DNA from: Crenobacter oryzisoli
Lineage (GTDB): Bacteria > Pseudomonadota > Gammaproteobacteria > Burkholderiales > Chromobacteriaceae
Assembly (NCBI RefSeq): GCF_030385785.1
Contig: NZ_JAUEDK010000023.1
Coordinates: forward strand, 1 to 64,000
DNA: 64,000 nucleotides
Reading direction: 5' to 3'
The first letter of the stretch is position 1. The number at the start of each line of letters is the position of its first letter. The notes beneath the pieces were generated by a model, which had not been told where the DNA came from, did not search any database, and was given only the letters and a program-made list of their open reading frames with translations. Made by a program: the position numbers and the translations under genes. Shown here piece after piece: positions 48,985 to 57,876 of this stretch.

Positions 48985-49024
48985 CACAAAACAAAGCCGC
49001 CCGGAGCTTGAGGCCGGGGCGGCT
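48985..49024 (-). terminator. Minus-strand terminator in the gene-poor region
   Basis: On the minus strand AGCCGCCC pairs with GGGCGGCT around a 14-nt loop and is followed by TTGTTTTGTG. It lies about 35 nt after the stop of the micro-ORF at 49060-49137, so the pair may be a small transcription unit. Confidence 0.65.
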
Positions 49025-49059
49025 CGCTTCCTGGGCGGCGACATCACTCAAGAACAGAT

Positions 49060-49137
49060 TCAGCGATCTGGATAAGGGTCGGCTGGCGGGGTGGCTGGCA
49101 CGTTCGGCCAGGAGTCGAATGGGCAGCTATCAACCAT
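49060..49137 (-). CDS. Possible 25-residue micro-protein
   Basis: ATG preceded at 7 nt by GGAGA encodes MVDSCPFDSWPNVPATPPAD followed by PYPDR and TGA; one third of the last 15 residues are proline. A factor-independent terminator follows. No family is recognised and the size makes chance occurrence plausible, but the ribosome-binding site, start and terminator are all correctly placed. Confidence 0.3.
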   Translation of the reverse strand: MVDSCPFDSWPNVPATPPADPYPDR

Positions 49138-49484
49138 AATGCTTCTCCAATAATAATGACAATGACTTTGCTGAATCGGCCTAGATCGACTTAGCGTCAT
49201 TCCTCGCCTTCTCCATGGACGAAAAGGCAAAGTTTCCTGAAGGTGATTGACAGAACTATTCGTCAGTCAAATGGCTGGGCCGCTTCGTCGTCCCTCAGGT
49301 CAGTCGTATTAAACATCTGGATTCTTGAATGTTGACCCCCGCTATCGGAGTGGGGTCGCAGCCCCCCCTCGTCCGCCAAAGGGAAAGCGCGAAGCGAAGT
49401 CGTCTTTTGGTACCCGGAGGTATTTGACTGGGCAATGAGGGGCCGGCAAGTCAGTGGAAATGCCGCCCAGCCTGGCTTACCGCA

Positions 49485-49625
49485 CTAACCGATAGTTGCT
49501 ACCCGGTGGTTATTGCCCAGCCAAGGAGTGTCTGGTGACATCCAGATGGTGAGCTTGGCCCGGTACTGTAGGCTGCGGTTGTTGGCTGGTTTGGTGGTGC
49601 GGTAGCTAGTCTTGCGCGGGTTCAT
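49485..49625 (-). pseudogene. Relic of an IS5/IS903-type transposase N-terminus
   Basis: Translation from the ATG at 49625 gives MNPRKTSYRTTKPANNRSLQ and then YRAKLTIWMSPDTPWLG before a stop, which aligns in pattern with the start of IS903-like IS5-family transposases (YRTTNW-x-x-YN-x-x-L-x-x-RG-x-LT-x-W). Only about 45 codons survive and no terminal inverted repeats were found. Called from memory of the family motif, not from an alignment. Confidence 0.45.
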
Positions 49626-49792
49626 CTGGCGATGACTACATGCACAAGGCCGCGAAGATAAGAAAAAATAATTGGAATATATGGCCGCTTCGTGGGGGTG
49701 TGACATGCCATATAAATCAACGGAGAGGCTGGTAAGCGCTAAAGCTGGGCCATTTGCTGGTGTTGAGCCTTTGTTCAGCCCAGAAACGGAAA

Positions 49793-49820
49793 AAGGGGTT
49801 ACGTTTGCACGTAACCCCTT
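49793..49820 (-). terminator. Terminator of the tRNA(CAT) gene
   Basis: On the minus strand AAGGGGTTACG pairs with CGTAACCCCTT around TGCAAA, followed by TTTCC; 8 nt after the tRNA CCA end. Confidence 0.88.
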
Positions 49821-49827
49821 AAAATCC

Positions 49828-49904
<77 letters not shown>

Positions 49905-50013
49905 GTTACTCGCTGCGCTTGGCGCTGCGAAGTGGAGCGAACTATACGTGGCGGCTTTTTGGCTGTCAACACCCTGTGCCGAAAATTTTTCATTTCAGTG
50001 AAATGTCATTCTG

Positions 50014-51165
50014 CTACAAAGTGTGGCAGCGGTCGCCCTGGGTGAAGCCGATCCAGTCGATCGGCACGTTGCGGCCGAAGCCGATCACCTTGAACAGCTC
50101 GCCCATCTCGGCCGGGTTGGTCAGTTTCTGCACCGCGTTGGCCATGGGCAGGTAAGTGGCGTGGTCGTCGATGTCGAGGGCGGCCAGTTCGGCGGTGAGG
50201 CCGGCGTTGATCAGGAACTGCGCCTGGGTGGTGTAGCCGATCAGGTCGAGGCCGGCGTCGAGGCCGGCTTCGGCGATCAGGGTGAAGTCGACGTGGCAGG
50301 TCAGGTCCATCAGGCCGGGCAGATAGAACGGGTCGTCGACGGTGTGGTGGCGGTAGTGGCCGATCAGCGTGCCCATGTGGCGCTGCGGGTGGTAGTACTC
50401 GGCGCGCGGGAAGCCGTAGTCGATCAGCAGGATGGCGCCGCGTACCAGCCGTTCGGCCAGCAGGGTAATGAATCCACGGTTGGCCAGGCTGATTTCGCTG
50501 GTGTAGCCGGACAGCGGCGGGAACACCGTATCGGCCAGCCTCTGCAAGGCGGCGTCGACGATCGGGCGGTCTTCCCAGGCGAACGCGCCATCGCGCACGG
50601 TGACGCCGCGTTGCAGCGGCGCGCCGTCCCAGCGCAGCAGTTCGCAAGGCATGGCGTCGAGCACTTCGTTGCCGATCACCACGCCGTCGAGCTCGGTCGG
50701 TAGTTCGACGAGCCACTCGACCCGATCGAGCCAGTGCGGCACCCGTTCGGCCAAGGTTTGACGCTGGCGCTCGATCAGCTCGGGCGACAGGTCGACGATG
50801 CAGTAGCGCGCAGGCGGTACGCCGAGTGCGTCGAGCGCGGCGAGCAGGTCGGCGGCGAGCATGCCGGTGCCGGCGCCGAACTCGTAGACGATGCCGGCGG
50901 TGTGCGGCAGCAGTTCGGCCAGCTGGCGCGCTACGGTGCGCGCGAACAGCGGGGTCAGCTCCGGGGCGGTGACGAAGTCGCCGGCCGCGCCGAACTTGCG
51001 GCTGCCACCGGCGTAGTAGCCCAGGCCCGGCGTGTACAGCGCCAGTTCCATATAGCGCGAAAACGGCAGCCAGCCGTCATGGGCGGCGATCTGGTCGGCG
51101 ATGTGGCGAGAGAGTGCCTGGCTTGCGGCCAGTGCATCGGCGGACGGGGAGGGAAGGGTGCTCAT
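50014..51165 (-). CDS. SAM-dependent methyltransferase, MidA/NDUFAF7 family
   Basis: A 383-residue class I methyltransferase of the former DUF185 family; the mitochondrial homologue NDUFAF7 methylates a complex I arginine. Signatures are GWLPFSRYMELALYTPGLGY, GDFVTAPELTPLFARTVARQ, the SAM motif YEFGAGTGMLAADLL and VIGNEVLDAMPCELL. I start at ATG complement 51163-51165; the frame extends further upstream but only over the divergent gene. The bacterial substrate is unknown. Confidence 0.92.
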   Translation of the reverse strand: MSTLPSPSADALAASQALSRHIADQIAAHDGWLPFSRYMELALYTPGLGYYAGGSRKFGAAGDFVTAPELTPLFARTVARQLAELLPHTAGIVYEFGAGTGMLAADLLAALDALGVPPARYCIVDLSPELIERQRQTLAERVPHWLDRVEWLVELPTELDGVVIGNEVLDAMPCELLRWDGAPLQRGVTVRDGAFAWEDRPIVDAALQRLADTVFPPLSGYTSEISLANRGFITLLAERLVRGAILLIDYGFPRAEYYHPQRHMGTLIGHYRHHTVDDPFYLPGLMDLTCHVDFTLIAEAGLDAGLDLIGYTTQAQFLINAGLTAELAALDIDDHATYLPMANAVQKLTNPAEMGELFKVIGFGRNVPIDWIGFTQGDRCHTL

Positions 51166-51225
51166 TGGAGGTAAACCGTTATACTCTGGCGCGAATTGTC
51201 GATGAATTCGTCGAGGTTGAGAAGA

Positions 51226-51738
51226 ATGAAGAAGATGCATGGCGCAGCCTTGGTGCTGGCGGCGCTGCTGACTGGCATTGCCCATGCTGCTGACTGGCAG
51301 GTCAGCAGCCCGTACGCCGACAACGCCTTGGAGACGGCCTGGATCCGCTCGGGCAGCACCGATGTGCTGTGGTCGTGCCGCGCCGACGCCGGCCAGCCGG
51401 TGCTGGCGCTGGAGGTGCCTGCATCCAGCAGCTTCGATCTGGGGGCTTTCGAGGGGCGGGGTGCGGCTGGCGAGAAATACAAGCTCGCGGCAATTGGTCT
51501 GGACGGCAAGTTTACCCCGGTCAATGTTAGCGGCTGGCATGTCGACAGCGACCACTTCCACTGGGAGGTGACGTTGCCGCCGGCGCTGCTGGCGCGGGCG
51601 ATCAAGGCGCGGTTGCTGGCGTTATCGGTGAAGCCGGCCAGGGGGAGCGGCAACCGTTACCGGCTGTGGGTCGAACTGCCAGCCAACCACGCGACGCTGC
51701 TCGAGGTGTTGCAGCCTTGCCTGGACGCGAATAACTAA
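51226..51738 (+). CDS. Secreted protein of unknown function with DUF3999-like context
   Basis: A 170-residue protein with a Sec signal peptide (MKKMHGAALVLAALLTGIAH ending in AHA before ADWQ). The mature 145 residues appear beta-rich and contain single cysteines in WSCRADAG and QPCLDANN that could form a disulphide. I do not recognise the family with confidence. It is divergent from midA by 60 bp and is followed 19 nt later by the SDR gene, suggesting co-transcription. Confidence 0.7.
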   Translation: MKKMHGAALVLAALLTGIAHAADWQVSSPYADNALETAWIRSGSTDVLWSCRADAGQPVLALEVPASSSFDLGAFEGRGAAGEKYKLAAIGLDGKFTPVNVSGWHVDSDHFHWEVTLPPALLARAIKARLLALSVKPARGSGNRYRLWVELPANHATLLEVLQPCLDANN

Positions 51739-51757
51739 CCCACGACGAGGATTGCCC

Positions 51758-52498
51758 ATGCACGACAAGGTGGTTTTGATCACCGGCGCGGCAAGACGCG
51801 TCGGCGCCGGCATTGCCCGGCATCTGCATGAGCACGGCTGGCGGCTGGCGCTGCACTGCCGAGGCTCGCGCGCCGAGGCCGATGACTTGGCCGAACAGCT
51901 GAACGCGCAGCGCGCCGGCTCGACCATGGTGTTGCAGGCTGACCTGCTCGACAATGAACGTTTGCCGGGGCTGGTCGACGCGACGGTGGCGGCGTTCGGT
52001 CGGCTGGATGCGCTGGTCAACAATGCATCGAGCTTCTTTCCGACCGAGGTCGGGGAGGTGACCGAGGCGGCGTGGCATGACCTGATGGGTTCGAACTTGA
52101 AGGCGCCGTTGTTTCTCGCCCAGGCGGCCGCACCGCATCTGGCGGCCTGCGGCGGTGCCATCGTCGGCATCGTCGACATCCATGCCGAGCGGCCGATGAA
52201 ATCACACCTGGTCTATAACCTTGCGAAGGCCGGCCACGCGCAGCTGATCCGCTCGCTGGCGATCGAGCTGGCGCCGAAGGTGCGTGTCAACGGCGTGGCG
52301 CCGGGCAGCAACGTCTGGCCGGAGGGCGATTCGTTCTTCGACTCCAAGCTTCGGACGGAGATCGAGGCGAGCATTCCGCTGCAGCGCACCGGAACACCAG
52401 ACGACATCGCCCGCACCGTGCGTTTCCTGCTCGACGATGCGCCTTACATCACCGGACAGATCATTGCGGTGGACGGCGGGCGCAGCGTGGTGCTGTAG
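51758..52498 (+). CDS. Short-chain dehydrogenase, pteridine reductase-like
   Basis: A 246-residue SDR with ITGAARRVGAGIARHL; the TG-x3-R-x-G form, with Arg in place of the usual Gly, is typical of pteridine reductases (PTR1/FolM) and of NADPH use. Further motifs are NNASSFFPT, the substrate-site Asp in VDIHAERPM, and the active-site YNLAKAGH (Tyr-x3-Lys). It would reduce dihydrobiopterin or dihydrofolate type substrates. The ATG at 51758 lies just inside an in-frame TTG. Confidence 0.88.
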   Translation: MHDKVVLITGAARRVGAGIARHLHEHGWRLALHCRGSRAEADDLAEQLNAQRAGSTMVLQADLLDNERLPGLVDATVAAFGRLDALVNNASSFFPTEVGEVTEAAWHDLMGSNLKAPLFLAQAAAPHLAACGGAIVGIVDIHAERPMKSHLVYNLAKAGHAQLIRSLAIELAPKVRVNGVAPGSNVWPEGDSFFDSKLRTEIEASIPLQRTGTPDDIARTVRFLLDDAPYITGQIIAVDGGRSVVL

Positions 52499-52538
52499 CC
52501 GCGTCACGCCGCCGCTTTTGGCCAACGTCGGCCGCCCG

Positions 52539-52572
52539 CGCCGCCCGCGCTTCGCCGCCGGGCGGCGTTTTT
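52539..52572 (+). terminator. Terminator after the SDR gene
   Basis: CGCCGCCC (52539-52546) pairs with GGGCGGCG (52560-52567), followed by TTTTT. The region upstream (52499-52538) is also very G+C-rich. Confidence 0.8.
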
Positions 52573-52598
52573 GCACGCGGGCTGAAATCGGCGCCGCT

Positions 52599-52614
52599 TT
52601 GCGCTAAAATCGCC
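52599..52614 (+). promoter_or_regulatory. Promoter-like element of ttcA, shared with miaB
   Basis: TTGCGCTAAAATCGCC with -10 box TAAAAT (52605-52610), 15 of 16 bases identical to the element at 31923-31938 before miaB. No consensus -35 is visible. The leader to ttcA would be about 25 nt. Confidence 0.5.
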
Positions 52615-52641
52615 TGTTTTTCAAATTCTTAGCCGCACCCC

Positions 52642-53607
52642 ATGCACGACACCGAACAAGGTCTTGATCCCAAGGCCAAAAAGGAACTCTTCGAGGCGAA
52701 CAAGCTCGCCAAGCGGCTGCGCCACCATGTCGGCGACGCCATCAACGATTTCAACATGATCGAGCAGGGCGACCGCATCATGGTCTGCCTGTCCGGCGGC
52801 AAGGACAGCTATGCCATGCTCGACATCCTGCTCGGCCTGCAGAAGTCGGCGCCGATCGACTTCTCGATCGTGGCGGTGAACCTGGACCAGAAGCAGCCGG
52901 GCTTTCCCGAGCACGTGCTGCCGACCTATCTGACTGAGCTCGGCATCGAGTACCGCATCGTCGAGGAGGACACCTACTCCATCGTCAAACGCGTGGTGGA
53001 AGAGGGCAAGACCACCTGTGCACTGTGTTCGCGGCTGCGCCGCGGCATCCTGTACCGCGTCGCCGACGAGCTGGGCGCGACCAAGATCGCGCTGGGCCAC
53101 CACCGCGACGACATCCTGCAGACGCTGTTCCTCAACATGTTCTACGGCGGCAAGCTCAAGGGCATGCCGCCGAAGCTGGTGTCGGATGACGGCAAGCATA
53201 TGGTGATCCGCCCGCTGGCTTACTGCCGCGAGAAGGATATCGAACGCTATGCCGCGATCAAGCAGTTCCCTATCATCCCGTGCAATCTGTGCGGCTCGCA
53301 GCCGAACCTGCAGCGCCAGGTGATCAAGGAGATGATCAACGACTGGGACAAGCGCTTCCCGGGGCGTGTCGAGACGATGTTCCGTGCGATGCAGAATGTC
53401 GTGCCGTCGCATCTGGCGGACACCGAGCTGTTCGACTTTGCGGGTTTGAAGACCGGCGCGGTGCCGGAGGCCGGTGGCGACATCGCCTTCGACAAGGAAG
53501 AATTCCGCGATCCGCAGCCGGAAGGTGCTGATGCGCTACGCGGCATCAGCATCCTCGATTCGCGTAAGCCTTCGACGATCGTTGGGGAGCAGACCTGTGG
53601 CAGGTAA
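52642..53607 (+). CDS. ttcA: tRNA 2-thiocytidine(32) synthetase TtcA
   Basis: TtcA inserts sulphur at C32 of certain tRNAs using ATP and an iron-sulphur cluster. The 321-residue protein has the PP-loop [17 protein letters not shown] near residue 50, the first cysteine pair [12 protein letters not shown] (near residue 128) and the second [15 protein letters not shown]. The spermidine-synthase-like gene starts 11 nt before its stop, suggesting coupled translation. Confidence 0.96.
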   Translation: MHDTEQGLDPKAKKELFEANKLAKRLRHHVGDAINDFNMIEQGDRIMVCLSGGKDSYAMLDILLGLQKSAPIDFSIVAVNLDQKQPGFPEHVLPTYLTELGIEYRIVEEDTYSIVKRVVEEGKTTCALCSRLRRGILYRVADELGATKIALGHHRDDILQTLFLNMFYGGKLKGMPPKLVSDDGKHMVIRPLAYCREKDIERYAAIKQFPIIPCNLCGSQPNLQRQVIKEMINDWDKRFPGRVETMFRAMQNVVPSHLADTELFDFAGLKTGAVPEAGGDIAFDKEEFRDPQPEGADALRGISILDSRKPSTIVGEQTCGR

Positions 53608-54397
53608 GGCGAGACATCCGTTCCGGCGCCGGGTGCGCCAGGGGCAGGACGCGCTGCCCGAGGTGGAGATTTCCGAGGTCGACAACATCCGCTCGCTGCA
53701 CCTCGGTAGCGAGACGGTGCAAAGCTCGATGGACATCGACGATCCGGAGCGGTTGGTGCTGTCGTACAGCCGCTCGATGATGGGCTGGCTGCTGTTCAAC
53801 GACGCGCCCCAGCATATTCTGCAGATCGGCCTCGGCGGCGGTTCGTTCGCGCGCTGGATCGACTTCTACCTGCGCGACGCCAAGAGCGTGGCGGTGGACA
53901 TCAACCCGCAGGTGATCGCGGTGGCGCGAGCGTTCTTCGAGCTGCCGGAAGAGGGCGAGCGCTTTGAGATCGTCGAGGGCGACGGCGCCGACTATGTGAA
54001 GGTGCTGCGCGAGTCGACCGACGCGATCCTGGTCGACGGTTTCGACGGTTTCCAGATCGTCGATGCGCTGACCACCGAGGAATTCTTCGAGGACTGCAAG
54101 CGCGCACTGACACCGGACGGCGTGTTCGTCACCAATTGGTGGAGCGGCGACATCCGTTACGTGAGCTTCCTGGAGCGACTGCTGTCGGTGTTCGAGGGGC
54201 GGGTGCTGGAGCTGCCGGCGTCGACGCACGGCAACGTGGCGGTGATGGCGTTCAAGAACTCGCCGAGCCCGGTGCGGCTCGATGCGCTCGCCAAGCGCGC
54301 GGAACAACTGGAGGCGCGCTTCGGTCTGGAATTCGGCGACTTCGTCGGCAGGCTCAAGTCGAACAACCTGCATTCGGCCAACCGCCTGACGGTGTAA
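53597..54397 (+). CDS. Spermidine synthase-like protein
   Basis: A 266-residue protein of the SpeE-like methyltransferase fold: [20 protein letters not shown], the acidic ligand-site [24 protein letters not shown] and [10 protein letters not shown]. It lacks the N-terminal beta-domain residues of true spermidine synthases, so the aminopropyl acceptor, or even the reaction, is uncertain. GTG at 53597, 7 nt after GGGGAG, overlaps the ttcA end by 11 nt; upstream extension would be ttcA shadow. Confidence 0.82.
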   Translation: MAGKARHPFRRRVRQGQDALPEVEISEVDNIRSLHLGSETVQSSMDIDDPERLVLSYSRSMMGWLLFNDAPQHILQIGLGGGSFARWIDFYLRDAKSVAVDINPQVIAVARAFFELPEEGERFEIVEGDGADYVKVLRESTDAILVDGFDGFQIVDALTTEEFFEDCKRALTPDGVFVTNWWSGDIRYVSFLERLLSVFEGRVLELPASTHGNVAVMAFKNSPSPVRLDALAKRAEQLEARFGLEFGDFVGRLKSNNLHSANRLTV

Positions 54398-54436
54398 CGA
54401 TTCGTACATCGGCACCGCGCCGCGCGGGGCGAGGCG

Positions 54437-54442
54437 TATAAT
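54437..54442 (+). promoter_or_regulatory. Possible -10 box upstream of the polysaccharide locus
   Basis: A perfect TATAAT stands 175 nt before wbpA. No convincing -35 is present 16-18 bp upstream, so confidence is limited. The 220-nt gap between the spermidine-synthase-like gene and wbpA also carries an exact TTGGCCGAA (54494-54502). Confidence 0.4.
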
Positions 54443-54617
54443 CGCCGACAATCGCGCGGCAGTGCGTCGGTTTGCGGCAGAACAGCGTCAAGTTTGGCCG
54501 AAACCACTACACCGGCCGCCAGCGGGCCGCTGCCGGCGCTTCGCGTCGCCAGCCCGGACATGATATCGGCAGTGGGCGCTACCCGCGCGCTGCCACGACA
54601 TTCTCAAGCTTTGGATC

Positions 54618-55931
54618 GTGATCGTGATCAAACAGCAACTGCTCCAGAAAGTGGCGGACAAATCCGCCGTCATCGGCATCGTCGGGCTGGGCTATGTCGG
54701 CCTGCCGCTGATGCTGCGCTTCGCCGAAGTGGGCTACAAGGTGCTCGGCTTCGACATCGACCAGAGCAAGGTCGACGCGCTGAGCGCCGGCCGTTCCTAC
54801 ATCGAGCACATCAGCGCCGACAGCATCGTCGAAGCGCGCGAGCGTGGCTTCGAGGCGACCACCGACTTCAGCCGCGCACCGGAAGCCGACACGCTGATCC
54901 TGTGCGTGCCGACCCCGCTGAACAAGTACCGCGAGCCGGACCTGTCCTTCGTGCTCGACACCATGGACAGCCTGGTGCCGTACCTGCGCGAAGGCCATCT
55001 GGTGTCGTTGGAGTCCACCACCTACCCGGGCACCACCGACGAGGAACTGCTGCCGCGCATCGAGTCGCGCGGCTTCAAGGTGGGCGAGAACGCCTTTTTG
55101 GTGTTCTCGCCGGAGCGCGAGGACCCGGGCAACCCGAACTTCACCACCCGCACCATCCCGAAGGTATGTGGCGGCGTCACCGAGGCCTGCCAGGAAATCG
55201 GCGTGGCGCTGTACAGCGCGGTGATCGACCAGGTGGTGCCGGTGTCGTCGACCCGCGCCGCCGAGATGACCAAGCTCTTGGAGAACATCCACCGCGCGGT
55301 GAACATTGGTCTCGTCAACGAGATGAAGATCGTCGCCGACAAGATGGGCATCGACATCCACGAGGTGATCCGCGCTGCCGCCACCAAACCGTTCGGCTTC
55401 GTGCCGTACTACCCGGGCCCGGGCCTGGGCGGCCACTGCATCCCGATCGACCCGTTCTACCTGACCTGGAAGGCGCGCGAATACGGCGTGAACACCCGCT
55501 TCATCGAGCTGGCCGGCGAGGTGAACAGCAATATGCCGGACTGGGTGGTCAGCAAGGTGGCCTCGGCGCTCAATACTCGCAAGAAGGCGATCAACGGCAG
55601 CCGCGTGCTGGTGCTGGGCATCGCCTACAAGAAGAACGTCGACGACATGCGCGAGAGCCCGTCGGTGTTCCTGATGGAGAAGCTGCGCGACCTAGGTGCC
55701 GAAGTGGCGTACAGCGACCCGCACGTGCCGGTATTCCCGAAGATGCGCGAGCATCACTTCGATCTGGCGAGCGTGGCGCTGACCGCCGAGAGTATCGCCA
55801 GCTACGACTGCGTGCTGCTCGCCACCGATCACGACAAGTTCGACTACGCCCTGTTGGCCGAACACGCCCAACTGCTGGTCGACAGCCGCGGCAAGTACCT
55901 GACGCCGCGCGCCAACGTGGTCAAGGCCTGA
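54618..55931 (+). CDS. wbpA: UDP-N-acetyl-D-glucosamine 6-dehydrogenase WbpA
   Basis: Oxidises UDP-GlcNAc to UDP-GlcNAcA with two NAD+. The 437-residue protein has the Rossmann start [20 protein letters not shown], the [16 protein letters not shown]-type [11 protein letters not shown] segment, and the catalytic cysteine in [19 protein letters not shown] (near residue 273). Order with wbpB, wbpD and wbpE matches the P. aeruginosa O5 pathway. Start is GTG at 54618 (or GTG at 54624); no ATG is available. Confidence 0.92.
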   Translation: MIVIKQQLLQKVADKSAVIGIVGLGYVGLPLMLRFAEVGYKVLGFDIDQSKVDALSAGRSYIEHISADSIVEARERGFEATTDFSRAPEADTLILCVPTPLNKYREPDLSFVLDTMDSLVPYLREGHLVSLESTTYPGTTDEELLPRIESRGFKVGENAFLVFSPEREDPGNPNFTTRTIPKVCGGVTEACQEIGVALYSAVIDQVVPVSSTRAAEMTKLLENIHRAVNIGLVNEMKIVADKMGIDIHEVIRAAATKPFGFVPYYPGPGLGGHCIPIDPFYLTWKAREYGVNTRFIELAGEVNSNMPDWVVSKVASALNTRKKAINGSRVLVLGIAYKKNVDDMRESPSVFLMEKLRDLGAEVAYSDPHVPVFPKMREHHFDLASVALTAESIASYDCVLLATDHDKFDYALLAEHAQLLVDSRGKYLTPRANVVKA

Positions 55932-55992
55932 TCGCTGCCGTCTGATTCGTCGCCCCGGCCCGGCCGGGGCGGCTCACAAGGATCTCCGTCCC

Positions 55993-57057
55993 ATGCTCGT
56001 CCCCCAACACTCCCCGATCACCGACCGCAAGATTCGCTTCGCGCTGGTCGGCTGTGGCCGCATCGCCAACAATCACTTCGGCGCGCTGGAAGCGCACGCC
56101 GACCGTGCCGAGATCGTCGACGTCTGTGACGTCGACCCGGTGGCGCTGCAAGCCGCGGTCGAGCGCACAGGCGCGCGCGGTCACACCAATCTGGCCTCGC
56201 TCTTGGCCAGCAGCGATGCCGACATCGTCATCCTGACCACCCCGTCCGGCCTGCACCCGAACCAGAGCATTGCCTGCTCGGAAGCCGGTTTCCACGTGAT
56301 GACCGAGAAGCCGATGGCGACGCGCTGGCAGGACGGCCTGCGCATGGTCGAGGCGGCCGACAAGGCCGGCCGCCGTCTGTTCGTGGTGAAGCAGAATCGC
56401 CGCAACGCGACCCTGCAGCTGCTCAAGCGCGCGATGGAAGCGGGCCGCTTCGGCCGCATCTACATGGTCAACGTCAACGTGTTCTGGACCCGCCCGCAGT
56501 CCTATTACGACGCGGCCGACTGGCGCGGCACCTGGGAGTTCGACGGCGGCGCCTTCATGAACCAGGCCAGCCACTATGTCGACCTGCTCGACTGGCTGAT
56601 CGGCCCGGTGGAGAGTGTGCAGGCCTACACCGCCACGCTGGAGCGCAATATCGAGGTGGAAGACACCGGCGTGGTCAGCGTCAAGTGGCGCTCGGGCGCG
56701 CTTGGCAGCATGAACGTGACCATGCTGACCTACCCGAAGAATCTGGAAGGCTCGATCACCATCCTCGGCGAGAAGGGCTCGATCCGCGTCGGCGGCATGG
56801 CGGTCAACGAGATCCAGCACTGGGAGTTCGCCGAGCCGCATGAGATGGACGAGGAGATCAAGGCAGCCAGCTACGCCACTACCAGCGTCTACGGTTTCGG
56901 CCACCCGCTCTACTACGACAACGTGATCAAGGTGATGCGCGGCGAAGCCGACCCAGAGACCGATGGCCGCGAGGGCCTGAAGTCGCTGGAGCTCTTGATT
57001 GCGATGTACCTGTCGGCCCGCGACGGCCGCCGCGTCAGCCTGCCGCTCGACTATTAA
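55993..57057 (+). CDS. wbpB: UDP-GlcNAcA 3-dehydrogenase WbpB (Gfo/Idh/MocA family)
   Basis: WbpB oxidises C3 of UDP-GlcNAcA to the 3-keto sugar that WbpE aminates. The 354-residue protein has [20 protein letters not shown] (NAD-binding), the Gfo/Idh signature [15 protein letters not shown] with the catalytic Lys, and [20 protein letters not shown] with the active-site His. It follows wbpA by 61 nt. Confidence 0.92.
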   Translation: MLVPQHSPITDRKIRFALVGCGRIANNHFGALEAHADRAEIVDVCDVDPVALQAAVERTGARGHTNLASLLASSDADIVILTTPSGLHPNQSIACSEAGFHVMTEKPMATRWQDGLRMVEAADKAGRRLFVVKQNRRNATLQLLKRAMEAGRFGRIYMVNVNVFWTRPQSYYDAADWRGTWEFDGGAFMNQASHYVDLLDWLIGPVESVQAYTATLERNIEVEDTGVVSVKWRSGALGSMNVTMLTYPKNLEGSITILGEKGSIRVGGMAVNEIQHWEFAEPHEMDEEIKAASYATTSVYGFGHPLYYDNVIKVMRGEADPETDGREGLKSLELLIAMYLSARDGRRVSLPLDY

Positions 57058-57115
57058 TCTGCTGTGCCGCCCGGTGTGTCCGGGCGGCCCGATCCACTAC
57101 TGCGACGAGTCTGCC

Positions 57116-57700
57116 ATGAGCGATATCACGATTCACCCCACCGCCATCGTCGACGACGGCGCCACCCTGGGAGCCGGCACCCGCGTCTGGCATTGGGTGC
57201 ACATCAGCGCTGGTGCCACCATCGGCGAACGCTGCTCGTTCGGCCAGAACGTCTACGTCGGCAACGACGTGCTGATCGGCAACAACGTCAAGGTGCAGAA
57301 CAATGTGTCGATCTACGACGCGGTGACGCTGGAAGACGACGTTTTCTGTGGCCCGTCGATGGTGTTCACCAACGTCAACAACCCGCGCAGCCACGTGGTG
57401 CGCAAGCACGAATACCGCCGCACCATCGTGCGCCGCGGTGCGTCGATCGGTGCCAACGCCACCATCGTCTGCGGTCACGAGATCGGCGAGTACGCCTTCA
57501 TCGGCGCCGGCGCGGTGGTGACCCGCGACGTGCCGGCCTATGCGCTGATGGCCGGCACGCCGGCGCGGCGCATCGGCTGGATGTGTGCCTGTGGCGAGCG
57601 GCTGCCCGAGCAGATCGACGTGCACTGCTGTTCGGCCTGCGGCCAGCGTTACGAGATCGGCGGCAACCACTGCACGCCGCTCGGTCCGGACGCCGAGTAA
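57116..57700 (+). CDS. wbpD: UDP-sugar N-acetyltransferase WbpD
   Basis: WbpD acetylates the 3-amino group using acetyl-CoA. The 194-residue protein is a left-handed beta-helix of hexapeptide repeats ([40 protein letters not shown]), with [14 protein letters not shown] and the catalytic-His region. The last 35 residues carry a cysteine-rich tail (CACGERLP...[10 protein letters not shown]), a possible zinc ribbon. I start at ATG 57116; upstream sequence in frame is wbpB shadow. Confidence 0.9.
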   Translation: MSDITIHPTAIVDDGATLGAGTRVWHWVHISAGATIGERCSFGQNVYVGNDVLIGNNVKVQNNVSIYDAVTLEDDVFCGPSMVFTNVNNPRSHVVRKHEYRRTIVRRGASIGANATIVCGHEIGEYAFIGAGAVVTRDVPAYALMAGTPARRIGWMCACGERLPEQIDVHCCSACGQRYEIGGNHCTPLGPDAE

Positions 57701-57707
57701 ACGCAGC

Positions 57708-57726
57708 ACCGGGCCGCAAGCCCGGT
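57708..57726 (+). promoter_or_regulatory. Hairpin between wbpD and wbpE
   Basis: ACCGGGC-CGCAA-GCCCGGT forms a 7-bp stem within the 176-nt wbpD-wbpE gap; no T run follows, so it may be an intra-operon processing or polarity element. An exact TTGGCCGAA (57853-57861) occurs in the same gap. Confidence 0.4.
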
Positions 57727-57876
57727 TCGAATCAGTTGGCGGAGTGCCTGCATGGCGGGGCTTCGCCGTTTTCCGTTCAATGCCCGCGGGCCCCGACTGG
57801 GGTGTCCGGCCCGGGCGGGAAGAGGGCGCCGATCCGGCGCACAGCGGCCATGTTGGCCGAAAGAGTGGACTAGCCC

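Larger units (their letters stand above)
48422..49827. other. Gene-poor accessory stretch between lipoprotein gene and tRNA
   Basis: About 1.4 kb in which no open frame resembles a known protein. It has lower coding signal and scattered stops. It contains a transposase-like relic (49485-49625, minus strand), a micro-ORF with a good ribosome-binding site (49060-49137, minus strand), a minus-strand terminator (48985-49024) and the terminator of the tRNA gene (49793-49820). Open frames at 48470-48682 (minus) and 48730-48936 (plus) are unsupported. This looks like a decayed insertion region next to a tRNA. Confidence 0.5.

Noticed and set aside
54494-55945. A 483-codon plus-strand frame overlapping wbpA in another frame
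   Set aside because: Arg- and Pro-rich shadow; the wbpA frame contains all dehydrogenase motifs.
55937-55946. GCCGTCTGAT, nine of ten bases of the Neisseria DNA uptake sequence
   Set aside because: A single near match; no exact GCCGTCTGAA was noticed and no spread of variants, so this lineage does not use that uptake sequence.
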